The translations under genes were made by a program, and so were the position numbers. Below, in pieces: positions 21,163 to 29,975 of a DNA stretch of 64,000 bases. Positions within the stretch are counted from its first letter, which is position 1, and each line of letters begins with the position of its first letter. This DNA comes from Comamonas antarctica (lineage in GTDB: Bacteria > Pseudomonadota > Gammaproteobacteria > Burkholderiales > Burkholderiaceae_C): NCBI RefSeq assembly GCF_013363755.1, contig NZ_CP054840.1, positions 1,068,001-1,132,000 of the forward strand. Direction: 5' to 3'. A model generated the notes under the pieces. The model had not been told where the DNA came from, searched no databases, and saw only the letters and a program-made list of their open reading frames with translations.

Positions 21163-22071
21163 ATGAGCCCCCAAGATGTCAAAAGCGTGATGAGTTCCGG
21201 TCTGTTGTCGTTCCCCGTGACCGACTTCGACAGCCAGGGCAACTTCAATGCCAAGAGCTATGCCGAACGCCTCGAATGGCTGGCCCCGTTCGGTGCGACC
21301 GCACTGTTCGCGGCCGGCGGCACGGGCGAATTCTTCTCGCTGACGGCGGACGAGTACCCGGCGATCATCAAGACCGCCGTGGATACCTGCAAGGGCAAGG
21401 TGCCGATCATTGCCGGCGCCGGCGGCCCGACGCGCTTTGCCATCCAGTGCGCGCAGGAAGCGGAAAAGGCCGGCGCCCACGGCGTGCTGCTGCTGCCCCA
21501 CTACCTGACCGAAGCCAGCCAGGAAGGCCTGGCCGCGCATGTCGAGGCCGTCTGCAAGAGCGTGAAGTTCGGCGTGATCATCTACAACCGCGGCATCAGC
21601 CGCTTCACGCCCGAGACCGTGGCCAAGCTGTGCGAGCGCAACCCCAACCTGGTGGGCTTCAAGGATGGCGTGGGCGACATCGAAGCCATGTCCGCGATGT
21701 TCCTGACCATGGGCGACCGCCTGGCCTACCTGGGCGGCCTGCCCACGGCCGAAGTCTATGCCGCGGCCTACAAGGCGCTGGGCACGCCGGTGTACTCGTC
21801 GGCGGTGTTCAACTTCATCCCCAAGACCGCGATCCGCTTCTACGAAGCGGTAAAGAACGACGACCACGCCACGCAGCACGAGCTGCTCAAGTCCTTCTTC
21901 CTGCCTTACCTCGAGATCCGCAACCGCAGCGCCGGTTACGCCGTGTCTATCGTCAAGGCCGGCGCGAAGATCGTCGGCCACGACGCGGGCCCGGTGCGCG
22001 CGCCGCTGGCCGACCTGAAGCCCGATGAGATCGAGGCACTGGCCGCGCTGATCAAGAAGGTCGAGCAGTAA
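21163..22071 (+). CDS. kdgD: 5-dehydro-4-deoxyglucarate dehydratase
   Basis: This 302-residue member of the DHDPS/NAL aldolase superfamily converts 5-dehydro-4-deoxy-D-glucarate to 2,5-dioxopentanoate (2-oxoglutarate semialdehyde), losing water and CO2. It has [17 protein letters not shown] near the N-terminus, the Tyr of GVIIYNRG and the Schiff-base Lys of [12 protein letters not shown]. The match to KdgD/YcbC-type enzymes is strong, and the flanking garD and semialdehyde dehydrogenase are the preceding and following steps. Confidence 0.95.
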   Translation: MSPQDVKSVMSSGLLSFPVTDFDSQGNFNAKSYAERLEWLAPFGATALFAAGGTGEFFSLTADEYPAIIKTAVDTCKGKVPIIAGAGGPTRFAIQCAQEAEKAGAHGVLLLPHYLTEASQEGLAAHVEAVCKSVKFGVIIYNRGISRFTPETVAKLCERNPNLVGFKDGVGDIEAMSAMFLTMGDRLAYLGGLPTAEVYAAAYKALGTPVYSSAVFNFIPKTAIRFYEAVKNDDHATQHELLKSFFLPYLEIRNRSAGYAVSIVKAGAKIVGHDAGPVRAPLADLKPDEIEALAALIKKVEQ

Positions 22072-22103
22072 GCGCTTTGCGCCGGGGCCGAAGTGCCCCG
22101 CAG

Positions 22104-22148
22104 GCCGGCGTGCCGGCAGGAGCTTCCTGCAGGCGCCCGGCTTTTTTT
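22104..22148 (+). terminator. Probable intrinsic terminator after kdgD
   Basis: An inner perfect stem (GCAGG/CCTGC, 22116-22130) sits inside a longer, imperfect GC-rich stem, followed by seven T at 22142-22148. It lies 27 bp before the hydroxyacid dehydrogenase, so it may reduce rather than end expression of the distal genes. Confidence 0.6.
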
Positions 22149-22174
22149 CCATCCATTACCCAGGATTTTCCGGC

Positions 22175-23140
22175 ATGGCGCCTTCCCGACCCCGCGTTCT
22201 CCAATACGGCAAGATGCCGCTGCCCCAGCTCGATGCCGAGCTGGCGCAGGCCTACGACGTGCAGATCCTGTCCGAGCAAGCGGATCCGCAGCGTTTCCTT
22301 GCCGAGCAGGGCGCGCAGTTCGAGTATGCGGTGACCTCGGCCGCGATGGGCCTGCCGGCGCGCGTCGTCGATGCGCTGCCCGCGCTCAAGTTCGTCAGCA
22401 GCTTTGGTGTCGGCTTCGATGCGCTGGACAAGGATGCGCTGCTGCGGCGCGGCGCGCGCGTGGGCTATACGCCGGGCGTGCTGGACGATTGCGTGGCCGA
22501 CATGGCCGTTGCGCTGCTGCTCGACAGCGCGCGCGGCGTGAGCGCCGCCGACCGCTTCGTGCGCCGCGGCGACTGGAGCCGCCAGCGCTTCGGCGTCACC
22601 ACCCGGGTCTCGGGCAAGCGCCTGGGCATCTTCGGCATGGGCCGCATCGGCAGCACCGTGGCGCGCCGCGCGCAGGGCTTCGACATGGAGGTCGGCTACC
22701 ACAACCGGCGCCCGGTCGAGGACGCGCCGCACCGCTATCTGGATTCGCTGCTGGAGCTGGCGCGCTGGTGCGATTTCCTGGTCATCACCGCCGCGGGCGG
22801 CGACAACACGCGCCATCTGGTGAATGCCGAGGTGCTCGATGCGCTGGGTCCCCAGGGCTTTTTGGTCAACGTGGCGCGCGGCAGCGTGGTCGACGAAGCA
22901 GCGCTGGCCGAGGCGCTGCGCAGCGGCCGCATCGCGGGTGCGGGCCTCGACGTGTTCGAGGACGAGCCGCGCCCGCACGCCGATCTGCTGGCGCTGGAGA
23001 ACGTGGTGCTTGCGCCGCACGTGGCCAGTGGCACGCATGAGACCCGCCGCGCCATGGCCGACCTGGTGCTGCAGAACCTGCAGCAGTTCATCGCCACCGG
23101 GCGTCCCGCGGCCGAAGTGCCCTGGTCCGCCGCACGCTGA
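22175..23140 (+). CDS. D-isomer-specific 2-hydroxyacid dehydrogenase
   Basis: This 321-residue NAD(P)-dependent dehydrogenase has the nucleotide-binding motif GIFGMGRIGSTVARRA (about 150-165). The catalytic residues lie in VNVARGSVVDE (Arg), DVFEDEPRP (Glu) and LAPHVASGT (His). It resembles glyoxylate/hydroxypyruvate reductases. It sits inside the aldarate operon, but the classical route from galactarate to 2-oxoglutarate does not need it. It may reduce a side product or a related sugar acid. Confidence 0.9.
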   Translation: MAPSRPRVLQYGKMPLPQLDAELAQAYDVQILSEQADPQRFLAEQGAQFEYAVTSAAMGLPARVVDALPALKFVSSFGVGFDALDKDALLRRGARVGYTPGVLDDCVADMAVALLLDSARGVSAADRFVRRGDWSRQRFGVTTRVSGKRLGIFGMGRIGSTVARRAQGFDMEVGYHNRRPVEDAPHRYLDSLLELARWCDFLVITAAGGDNTRHLVNAEVLDALGPQGFLVNVARGSVVDEAALAEALRSGRIAGAGLDVFEDEPRPHADLLALENVVLAPHVASGTHETRRAMADLVLQNLQQFIATGRPAAEVPWSAAR

Positions 23141-23198
23141 TCGACGCCGGGCGCGCTGTGGTGCGCCGGCCTTCTTGCCCTTTCCCAGGAGACTGCAC

Positions 23199-24287
23199 AT
23201 GAACCGCCGCAAGCTGTTGAAGACTTTCAGTGCCAGCGCCGTGGGCGCCTGGAGCGCCGCCGCCGGCGCCCAGTCGTTTGGCTTCACGCCCCAGCAGCGC
23301 TATCCCGATCCGTCGGTCTACATCCTCGACCCGAGCTTTGCGAAGTACCGCATCTACAGCAGCACGGTCGAGCAACTCGGCACCGGCATGCGCTGGGCCG
23401 AGGGGCCGGCCTATTTCCCCGAGACCGGCACGCTGATCCTGAGCGACATCCCGAACAACCGGCTGATGAAGTACGAGGAAAAGACCGGCAGGTTCTCGGT
23501 GCACAAGGAAAACGCCAACTATGCCAACGGCAATGCGCGCGACCGCCAGGGCCGGCTGATCACCTGCGAGCACTCGGTCACGCGCCGTGTCGTGCGCACC
23601 GAGCGCGACGGCAGCATCACCGTGCTGGCCGAGCGCTACCAGGGCAAGCGCCTGAACGCGCCCAATGACGTGGTGGTGCGCTCGGATGACAGCATCTGGT
23701 TCACCGATCCGCTGTTCGGCATCAACGGTGAATGGGAAGGCGCGCGCGCCACGCCCGAGCAGCCCGGCACCTTCGTCTACCGCATCGGCAAGGACGGCCA
23801 GATCAGCGCCGTCATCACCGATCTCGTCAACCCCAACGGCCTGGCGTTTTCGCCCGACGAGAAGAAGCTCTATGTGGTCGAGTGGAAGGGCAATCCGAAC
23901 CGCGGCGTCTGGAGCTATGACGTCTCGGCCGATGGCACCAGCCTGTCGAACAAGACCCGGCTGATCGATGCCGACGGCCCGGGCGCCTTCGATGGCCTGC
24001 GCGTCGACCGCGACGGCAACCTGTGGTGCGGCTGGGGCTTCAGCGGCGCCTTCAGCCCCGAGGCCAGCGACATCGGCGGCGGCATGCGCGCGCATCTGCC
24101 GCTGGGCAAATCCGAGGAAATGGATGGGGTCAAGATCTTCAATTCCAGCGGCAAGCCGATTGGCTTCATCCGCCTGCCCGAACGCTGCGCCAATCTCGAA
24201 TTCGGCGGTCCTAAGCGCAACCGTCTCTACATGGCCAGCAGCCACTCGCTGTATGCGCTGTATGTCGAGGCCCATGGCGCGGCATAA
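23199..24287 (+). CDS. Exported SMP-30/gluconolactonase-family lactonase
   Basis: This 362-residue beta-propeller protein has WAEGPAYFPETGTLILSDIPNNRLM, a C-terminal-side Asn/Asp pair in LNAPNDVVVRSDDSIWFTDP and LVNPNGLAFSPDEKKLYV, the calcium-site pattern of SMP-30 lactonases. The N-terminus MNRRKLLKTFSASAVGAWSAAAGAQS has a Tat-type RRKLLK and an AxA-like cleavage site, so it is probably folded before export. In this operon it could open aldarolactones before uptake. The start at 23199 is the first plausible one before that signal. Confidence 0.88.
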   Translation: MNRRKLLKTFSASAVGAWSAAAGAQSFGFTPQQRYPDPSVYILDPSFAKYRIYSSTVEQLGTGMRWAEGPAYFPETGTLILSDIPNNRLMKYEEKTGRFSVHKENANYANGNARDRQGRLITCEHSVTRRVVRTERDGSITVLAERYQGKRLNAPNDVVVRSDDSIWFTDPLFGINGEWEGARATPEQPGTFVYRIGKDGQISAVITDLVNPNGLAFSPDEKKLYVVEWKGNPNRGVWSYDVSADGTSLSNKTRLIDADGPGAFDGLRVDRDGNLWCGWGFSGAFSPEASDIGGGMRAHLPLGKSEEMDGVKIFNSSGKPIGFIRLPERCANLEFGGPKRNRLYMASSHSLYALYVEAHGAA

Positions 24288-24312
24288 GTTTTTTTCTCCA
24301 GGAATCGATGCA

Positions 24313-25761
24313 ATGAACCAATTCGACAATCTCATCAACGGCCAGTGGACCGCGGGCAAGAGCTACAGCCCGAATACCAACCCCAGCGACCTGTCCGACG
24401 TGGTCGGCGAGTATGCGCAGGGCGATGCCTCGGACGTCAACGCCGCCGTCGCTGCCGCTGCCGCCGCCTTCCCCGCGTGGAGCACCTCGGGCATCCAGGC
24501 GCGCCACGATGCGCTGGACAAGATCGGCAATGAGATCCTCGCGCGCAAGGAGGAACTCGGCGACCTGCTGGCGCGCGAGGAGGGCAAGACCCGTCCGGAA
24601 GCCATTGGCGAAGTCGCCCGCGCGGGCCAGATCTTCAAATTCTTCGCGGGCGAATGCCTGCGCCTGGCGGGCGAGACCCTGCCCTCGGTGCGCCCGGGCA
24701 TCGGCGTGGAAATCACGCGCGAGCCCATCGGCGTGGTCGGCCTGATCACGCCCTGGAACTTCCCGATCGCGATTCCCGCGTGGAAGATCGCGCCCGCGCT
24801 GGCCTTTGGCAACTGCGTGGTGCTCAAGCCCGCCGACCTGGTGCCGGGCAGCGCCTGGGCGCTGGCCGACATCATCCATCGCAGCGGCATTCCCGCCGGC
24901 GTCTTCAATCTGGTCATGGGCCGCGGCCGCGTGATCGGTGAGGCGCTGGTGCAGCATGAAGACGTGGCGGCCATCAGCTTCACCGGCTCGGTCGGGGTGG
25001 GCAAGGGCATTGCCGCCGCGTGTGTCGCCAGCGGCAAGAAGGTGCAGCTCGAGATGGGCGGCAAGAATCCGCAAGTCGTGCTGGACGACGCCGATCTGAA
25101 CCAGGCCGTCGAGCTGTCGGCGCAAAGCTGCTTCTATTCGACGGGCCAGCGCTGCACGGCGTCGAGCCGCCTGATCGTCACCGACAGGATCTACCCGGCG
25201 TTCATCGAGGCGCTGCAGGCGCGCATGGCGAAGATCAAGGTCGGTGACGCGCGCGCCGCGGGCACCGACATCGGCCCGGTGGTGAGCCAGGCCCAGCTCG
25301 AGCAGGACCTGAGCTATGTCGAGATCGCCAAGGCCGAAGGCGCGGTGCTGGCTGCGGGCGGCGCGCGCATTGCGTGCCACACCGGCAGCGGCAAGGACGG
25401 CTTCTACCTGCAGCCCGCGCTGTTTGTCGATTCCACGGCCGGCATGCGCATCAACCGCGAGGAAGTGTTCGGCCCCGTGGCCAGCGTGATCCGCGTGCGC
25501 GATTACGAAGAAGCGCTGGCCGTGGCCAACGACACGCCCTTCGGCCTGGCCGCGGGCATTGCCACGACCAGCCTCAGGCACGCCACCCATTTCAAGCGCC
25601 ACAGCCAGGCCGGCATGGTCATGGTCAACCTGCCCACGGCAGGCGTCGACTACCACGTGCCGTTTGGCGGCCGCAAGGGTTCGAGCTACGGCCCGCGCGA
25701 ACAGGGCCGCTATGCGCAGGAGTTCTACACCACGGTGAAGACCGCGTACACGCTGGCCTAA
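24313..25761 (+). CDS. Aldehyde dehydrogenase, probably 2,5-dioxovalerate (2-oxoglutarate semialdehyde) dehydrogenase
   Basis: This 482-residue NAD(P)+ enzyme has GLITPWNFPIAIPAWKIAPAL, the catalytic Glu in LEMGGKNPQVV and the catalytic Cys in FYSTGQRCTASSRL. The C-terminus VPFGGRKGSSYGPREQG is also typical. Its place at the end of the garD/kdgD pathway strongly suggests oxidation of 2-oxoglutarate semialdehyde to 2-oxoglutarate. The start MNQFDNLINGQWTAG fits the family. Confidence 0.92.
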   Translation: MNQFDNLINGQWTAGKSYSPNTNPSDLSDVVGEYAQGDASDVNAAVAAAAAAFPAWSTSGIQARHDALDKIGNEILARKEELGDLLAREEGKTRPEAIGEVARAGQIFKFFAGECLRLAGETLPSVRPGIGVEITREPIGVVGLITPWNFPIAIPAWKIAPALAFGNCVVLKPADLVPGSAWALADIIHRSGIPAGVFNLVMGRGRVIGEALVQHEDVAAISFTGSVGVGKGIAAACVASGKKVQLEMGGKNPQVVLDDADLNQAVELSAQSCFYSTGQRCTASSRLIVTDRIYPAFIEALQARMAKIKVGDARAAGTDIGPVVSQAQLEQDLSYVEIAKAEGAVLAAGGARIACHTGSGKDGFYLQPALFVDSTAGMRINREEVFGPVASVIRVRDYEEALAVANDTPFGLAAGIATTSLRHATHFKRHSQAGMVMVNLPTAGVDYHVPFGGRKGSSYGPREQGRYAQEFYTTVKTAYTLA

Positions 25762-25794
25762 GCCGGCGCAGAGGCCACAGGACTTCTCTTTACA

Positions 25795-25817
25795 CCGGGC
25801 GCAGGCCCGGTTTTTTT
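25795..25817 (+). terminator. Intrinsic terminator of the aldarate operon
   Basis: CCGGGC, loop GCAG, GCCCGG and seven T follow the aldehyde dehydrogenase stop by 33 bp. It also lies just past the convergent end of apaH. Confidence 0.85.
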
Positions 25818-25825
25818 ATGCCCAT

Positions 25826-26671
25826 TTACTTGGGCGGCTGGGCTTGCTCGCAGTGGACCTGGATCAGCTCGCGCTCGGCCAGCGCAGCGCCAAAGCGCAT
25901 CGCGCTCAGGCAGCCGCCCCACACGCAGCCGGTATCGAGGCCGATCAGGTCATGGCGGGCCACCAGTCCCTGCGTCGACCAGTGGCCGAAGGCAATCGGC
26001 GTGTCGGCCGTGCGGCGTCCGGGCGCGTCATACCAGGGCAGCAGGCCGGCCGGGGCATCGCTTGCGCTTTCGCTGCTCTCGAAATCCATCCGGCCGTCAG
26101 GCGTGCAAAAGCGCATGCGCGTGAGCGCGTTGACGACCACGCGCAGCCGGTCGGCGCCTTGCAGGTCGTCGCTCCAGGCCGCGGGCGTGTTGCCGTACAT
26201 CTTCGCGAGGAAATCCACCAGCGCGTCGCTGCGCAGCACGGCTTCGACTTCGGCGGCCAACGCCAGCGTCTGCTCCACGCTCCATGCGGGCAGCACGCCC
26301 GCATGCACCATCAGCAGGCGTTCGCCGCCGGCCGTGGTGTGCAGGCGCGCCAGCGGCTGGCGGCGCAGCCAGTCCAGCAGCTGCGCGCGGTCGGGCGCCT
26401 GCAGGATGTCTTGCAGCGTGTCGCGCTTGCCGGGAGCGCGCAGGCCATGCGCGGCCGTGAGCAGGTGCAGGTCGTGGTTGCCCAGCAGGGGGCGTACCGC
26501 ATCGCCCAGCGCAATGCAGCGGCGCAGCACTTGCAGCGAGGTCGGCCCGCGGTTGACCAGATCGCCCAGCAGATACAGCGTATCGCGGCTCGGGGAGAAA
26601 TCGATGACATCGAGCAAGCGGCCGAGGGCTTCGTCGCAGCCCTGGATATCGCCGATACAGTACATTGACAT
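25826..26671 (-). CDS. apaH: Symmetrical bis(5'-nucleosyl)-tetraphosphatase
   Basis: This 281-residue metallophosphatase splits Ap4A into two ADP. Motifs are MYCIGDIQGCDEAL, LYLLGDLVNRGPTS (GDxVxRG), LLGNHDLHLL (GNHD) and LMVHAGVLPAW. C-terminal LGFDTGCVWGG-like (LIGLDTGCVWGGCLSAMRF) completes the pattern. It diverges from the CorC-like gene with a 24-bp gap. Confidence 0.95.
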   Translation of the reverse strand: MSMYCIGDIQGCDEALGRLLDVIDFSPSRDTLYLLGDLVNRGPTSLQVLRRCIALGDAVRPLLGNHDLHLLTAAHGLRAPGKRDTLQDILQAPDRAQLLDWLRRQPLARLHTTAGGERLLMVHAGVLPAWSVEQTLALAAEVEAVLRSDALVDFLAKMYGNTPAAWSDDLQGADRLRVVVNALTRMRFCTPDGRMDFESSESASDAPAGLLPWYDAPGRRTADTPIAFGHWSTQGLVARHDLIGLDTGCVWGGCLSAMRFGAALAERELIQVHCEQAQPPK

Positions 26672-26695
26672 GGTGTTCTTTCTATTTATAGATTC

Positions 26696-27994
26696 ATGGA
26701 TTTTCTGCTGATTGCACTCTTGACCCTGCTCAATGGTGTGTTTGCCATGTCGGAATTGGCATTGGCGTCGAGCCGCAAGGCGCGCCTGGCAAGCATGGCC
26801 GAAGACGGCGACAAGGGCGCTGCCGCGGCCCTGGTGCTGCTGGATAATCCAACCCAGTTCCTGTCATCGGTGCAGGTGGGCATTACCTCCATCGGCATGC
26901 TCAACGGCATCATTGGCGAGGCCGCATTCAGCGATGGCCTGGCCGCCTGGCTGCGAACGGTCGGCATGCCCGAAGGTGCTTCCAGCATCACCGCCACGGC
27001 CATCGTGGTGGCAGTGATTACCTTCATCACCATCGTATTTGGCGAACTGGTGCCCAAGCGCATTGGCCAGCTTTATCCCGAAACCGTCGCGCGGCTGATT
27101 GCGCGTCCCATGACCTGGGTGGCTTCGGTGGCCAAGCCTTTCGTGCGCCTGCTGGCGGCATCGACCCAGGCGGTATTGACGCTGCTGCGCGTCAACGATT
27201 CGGCAAGCCGCGCGGTGACCGAAGAGGAAATCGTCGCCAGTCTCGAAGAGGGCCGCAATGCCGGCGTCATTGAATTCCATGAGCATCAGATGGTGCAGAA
27301 TGTTTTTCACTTGGACGAGCGCTCGCTGACATCATTGATGGTGCCGCGTTCGGATGTGCAATGGCTCGACGCCGATATATCCGTGGCCGAAGGTTTGCGT
27401 TTATCGGCTGACGGCCAGGAAAAAGGCAGCCATTCGTGGTATCCGGTTTGCCGCGGTTCGCTGGACGATGTGGTGGGTGTCATCAGCGTGGCGCGCATGC
27501 TGGCGCTGGGGGCGGGTGCCGAGGGCAAACTGGGTGAACATGCATTGCCGGCGGCATTTTTACCGGAAACCCTGACCGGCATGGAATTGCTGGACCAATT
27601 GCGCGCGCGTTCGGGCCGCATGGTATTCGTCGTCGATGAGTATGGCGTGGTGCAAGGTATCATGACGCCGCGTGATTTGCTCGAAGCCATTACTGGCGAA
27701 CTCAAGCCAGGTGCGCATGCCGATGCCTGGGCCACGCCGCGTGAAGACGGCTCCTGGCTTCTGGACGGGTTGATGCCGATTGCCGAACTCAAGGCCCGGC
27801 TCGATATCCGCGATCTTCCAGATGAAGAAAGAGGACGGTATAACACCATTGCCGGGCTTTTGCTGGCTGAAACCGGCAGATTGCCCGCGGTTGGCGAACG
27901 CATCGCCTGCGCCGGCTGGATCTTCGAAATCGTGGATCTCGATGGAAAACGAATCGACAAGGTGCTGGCCGAGAAACCTGCGGAGAGTGCCTGA
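26696..27994 (+). CDS. HlyC/CorC-family membrane protein with DUF21 and CBS domains
   Basis: This 432-residue protein has an N-terminal DUF21/CNNM membrane domain (helices within about residues 1-150, including ITFITIVFGELVPKRIGQLYPE). A CBS pair follows (about 200-335, with LTSLMVPRSDVQWLD and MVFVVDEYGVVQGIMTPRDLLEAI). A CorC_HlyC transporter-associated domain ends the protein (WLLDGLMPIAELKARLDI). Relatives are linked to magnesium or cobalt efflux or to membrane stress resistance. Codon use is somewhat less GC-rich than in the neighbours, but the gene is intact. Confidence 0.92.
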   Translation: MDFLLIALLTLLNGVFAMSELALASSRKARLASMAEDGDKGAAAALVLLDNPTQFLSSVQVGITSIGMLNGIIGEAAFSDGLAAWLRTVGMPEGASSITATAIVVAVITFITIVFGELVPKRIGQLYPETVARLIARPMTWVASVAKPFVRLLAASTQAVLTLLRVNDSASRAVTEEEIVASLEEGRNAGVIEFHEHQMVQNVFHLDERSLTSLMVPRSDVQWLDADISVAEGLRLSADGQEKGSHSWYPVCRGSLDDVVGVISVARMLALGAGAEGKLGEHALPAAFLPETLTGMELLDQLRARSGRMVFVVDEYGVVQGIMTPRDLLEAITGELKPGAHADAWATPREDGSWLLDGLMPIAELKARLDIRDLPDEERGRYNTIAGLLLAETGRLPAVGERIACAGWIFEIVDLDGKRIDKVLAEKPAESA

Positions 27995-28116
27995 TCCAAG
28001 GTTGAAAATGGAGGCTTGAAATCTGTGGATATTACGTATGGCAAGTTCGCTGGCGTGGTTTCTAATTTTTCTATAATATCCAGACACTTTCTACTTCTTC
28101 AGAAGATACCAACACC

Positions 28117-28407
28117 ATGAATTCATACAAAGAACTGCTCAAGCAAAAAGAAGCCCTGGAACAGCAGATCCACGAGGCCCGCAGCCGCGAACTGTCCGAT
28201 GCAGTGGCACGCGTGCGTTCGCTGGTCGCCGAGTATGAAATGACGGCTGAAGACGTTTTTCCCCCGGCACGTGCCGCACGCAGCTCGGGCAGCGGTGCCA
28301 AGGTGGCTCCCAAGTACCGCGACCCTAACACCGGCCAGACCTGGACCGGCCGCGGCAAGGCGCCAAAGTGGATTCAAAACGAAGATCGCGAAAAGTTTGC
28401 CATCTGA
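28117..28407 (+). CDS. H-NS family nucleoid-associated protein
   Basis: This 96-residue protein has an N-terminal coiled coil (YKELLKQKEALEQQIHEARSRELSDAVARVRSL) for dimerisation, a flexible linker, and the C-terminal AT-hook-like DNA-binding motif YRDPNTGQTWTGRGKAPKWI. That tail is typical of beta-proteobacterial H-NS paralogues (BpH3/Bv3F type) that silence AT-rich foreign DNA. The upstream region is AT-rich for this genome, and a terminator follows 23 bp downstream. Confidence 0.93.
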   Translation: MNSYKELLKQKEALEQQIHEARSRELSDAVARVRSLVAEYEMTAEDVFPPARAARSSGSGAKVAPKYRDPNTGQTWTGRGKAPKWIQNEDREKFAI

Positions 28408-28429
28408 ATGGCATCGCGTTGAAGAAGAA

Positions 28430-28452
28430 GGCCTGCATTGCAGGCCTTTTTT
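28430..28452 (+). terminator. Intrinsic terminator of the H-NS family gene
   Basis: GGCCTGC, loop ATT, GCAGGCC and six T give a strong terminator 23 bp after the stop codon. Confidence 0.9.
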
Positions 28453-28707
28453 GTTGCCGGCGCAATTTGGTATACCGTCGACTGAATTTATGGCGTGAAT
28501 CGATTTGCTCACCACGGTTGTTCAATATTATGGAACTAACGGTTTTCGTGGATGCTGGCTGCATAAACGGGCAAGAGAAGTCAGAAAAAAGCGCGAGATT
28601 GCGCAGTCGCAACAATTTGTTGCCTACATTTAATCCGCGAGCGGTAACGCTTATGTGCGATAAGCAAAACCCATGAAACCCGCGCAAGCCGGGGCACAAT
28701 GGAGCGC

Positions 28708-29916
28708 ATGAAAAAGCAGGTGTTGATTGCCGGGGGTGGAATTGGGGGATTGGCGGCAGGCATTGGCGCCCTGCGCGCCGGCTGCGAGGTTCGCTTGTTC
28801 GAACGCGCGCAGCATTTCAGCGAAGTGGGCGCGGGAATACAGCTCGGGCCGAATGTCGTGCGAAGGCTGCAGGCCTGGGGGCTGCAGAACAGCCTGCAGG
28901 CGGTCGTGGCGGTACCCGAGGCGCTGCAGGTGCGCAGCGCCTTGAGCGGCGAGGCGCTGGCGCGCATGCCACTGGGCAGTGCGGCGGTGGCGCGTTATGG
29001 CGCAGCGTATGTCACCATCCACCGTGCCGACCTGCATCAGCTGCTGCTGACCGCGCTGCGCGCTTATGCCGACGTGCATTTGAACCTTGGCGAGACGATA
29101 GAGCATTACCGTGAGGCCGACGGGGTGGTGACGGTGCGCGACCAGGCGAACAAGCTGATCGAGGGCGATGCACTGGTTTGCGCCGATGGCGTGCACAGCC
29201 GCCTGCGCCGCCAGTTGCTGGGCGACGGACCACCGCGCGCCACGGGCCATCTGGCTTACCGCGCGATGGTGCGCCAGGCCGAGTTGCCGCAGCGGCTGCG
29301 CACGCAGCAAGTCACCGCCTGGCTCGGGCCGCGCCTGCATGTGATCCAGTACCCGGTGCGCCGCGGCGAATTGCAGAACCTCGTGGTGATCGTTCAGGGC
29401 CCCGCACCCGCGGATATGGAACGCTGGGACCACGCGGCCAATGCGCAGGATCTCGAAGCCGCGCTGTCCGGCACCTGCAGCGCATTGCAGGACCTGGTGC
29501 GCAGCGTGCCGCGCATGGGCATGGATTGGCGCCTTTGGCCGCTGGCCGACCGTCCGCCGCTGCGCGCCCCCACCGAGATGGCGCAGGGCCTGGTGGCGTT
29601 GCTGGGCGATGCGAGCCATCCCATGCGGCCTTATCTGGCCCAAGGGGCAGGCATGGCCATCGAGGATGCTGCCGAATTGCAGCGCGCGTTGTCCATGCAC
29701 GACCTCGACCTGGACCTGCGCCTGCGCCGCTACGCGCTCAACCGTTGGCAGCGCAACGCACGCGTGCAGGCGCGCTCGCAGCGCAACGGCCGCATCTTCC
29801 ATGCCACCGGGCCCATGCGCTGGGGCCGCGACACCGCGTTGAAACTGCTGGGCGCGCGCATCATGGATCTGCCCTGGCTCTACCGGGGCGATGGGTCCAG
29901 CGCGAGTTCGCTGTAA
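28708..29916 (+). CDS. FAD-dependent aromatic-ring monooxygenase
   Basis: This roughly 402-residue flavoprotein hydroxylase has the dinucleotide fold VLIAGGGIGGLAAGIGALRAG at the N-terminus, the DG motif in ALVCADGVHSRLRRQLLG and the GD motif in LLGDASHPMRPYLAQGAGMAIEDA. It belongs to the salicylate/3-hydroxybenzoate hydroxylase class (PF01494). The true substrate is unknown. The ATG at 28708 follows GGAG by three bases; the ATG at 28699 would add three residues. No catabolic partner lies on the same strand, and the next gene is a convergent MFS carrier. Confidence 0.88.
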   Translation: MKKQVLIAGGGIGGLAAGIGALRAGCEVRLFERAQHFSEVGAGIQLGPNVVRRLQAWGLQNSLQAVVAVPEALQVRSALSGEALARMPLGSAAVARYGAAYVTIHRADLHQLLLTALRAYADVHLNLGETIEHYREADGVVTVRDQANKLIEGDALVCADGVHSRLRRQLLGDGPPRATGHLAYRAMVRQAELPQRLRTQQVTAWLGPRLHVIQYPVRRGELQNLVVIVQGPAPADMERWDHAANAQDLEAALSGTCSALQDLVRSVPRMGMDWRLWPLADRPPLRAPTEMAQGLVALLGDASHPMRPYLAQGAGMAIEDAAELQRALSMHDLDLDLRLRRYALNRWQRNARVQARSQRNGRIFHATGPMRWGRDTALKLLGARIMDLPWLYRGDGSSASSL

Positions 29917-29975
29917 CTGCGCGGCGCGGGGTCCGGTCGGCGGTACTGAAGGTGTCGGAAGCTAAGACGCTGCGC

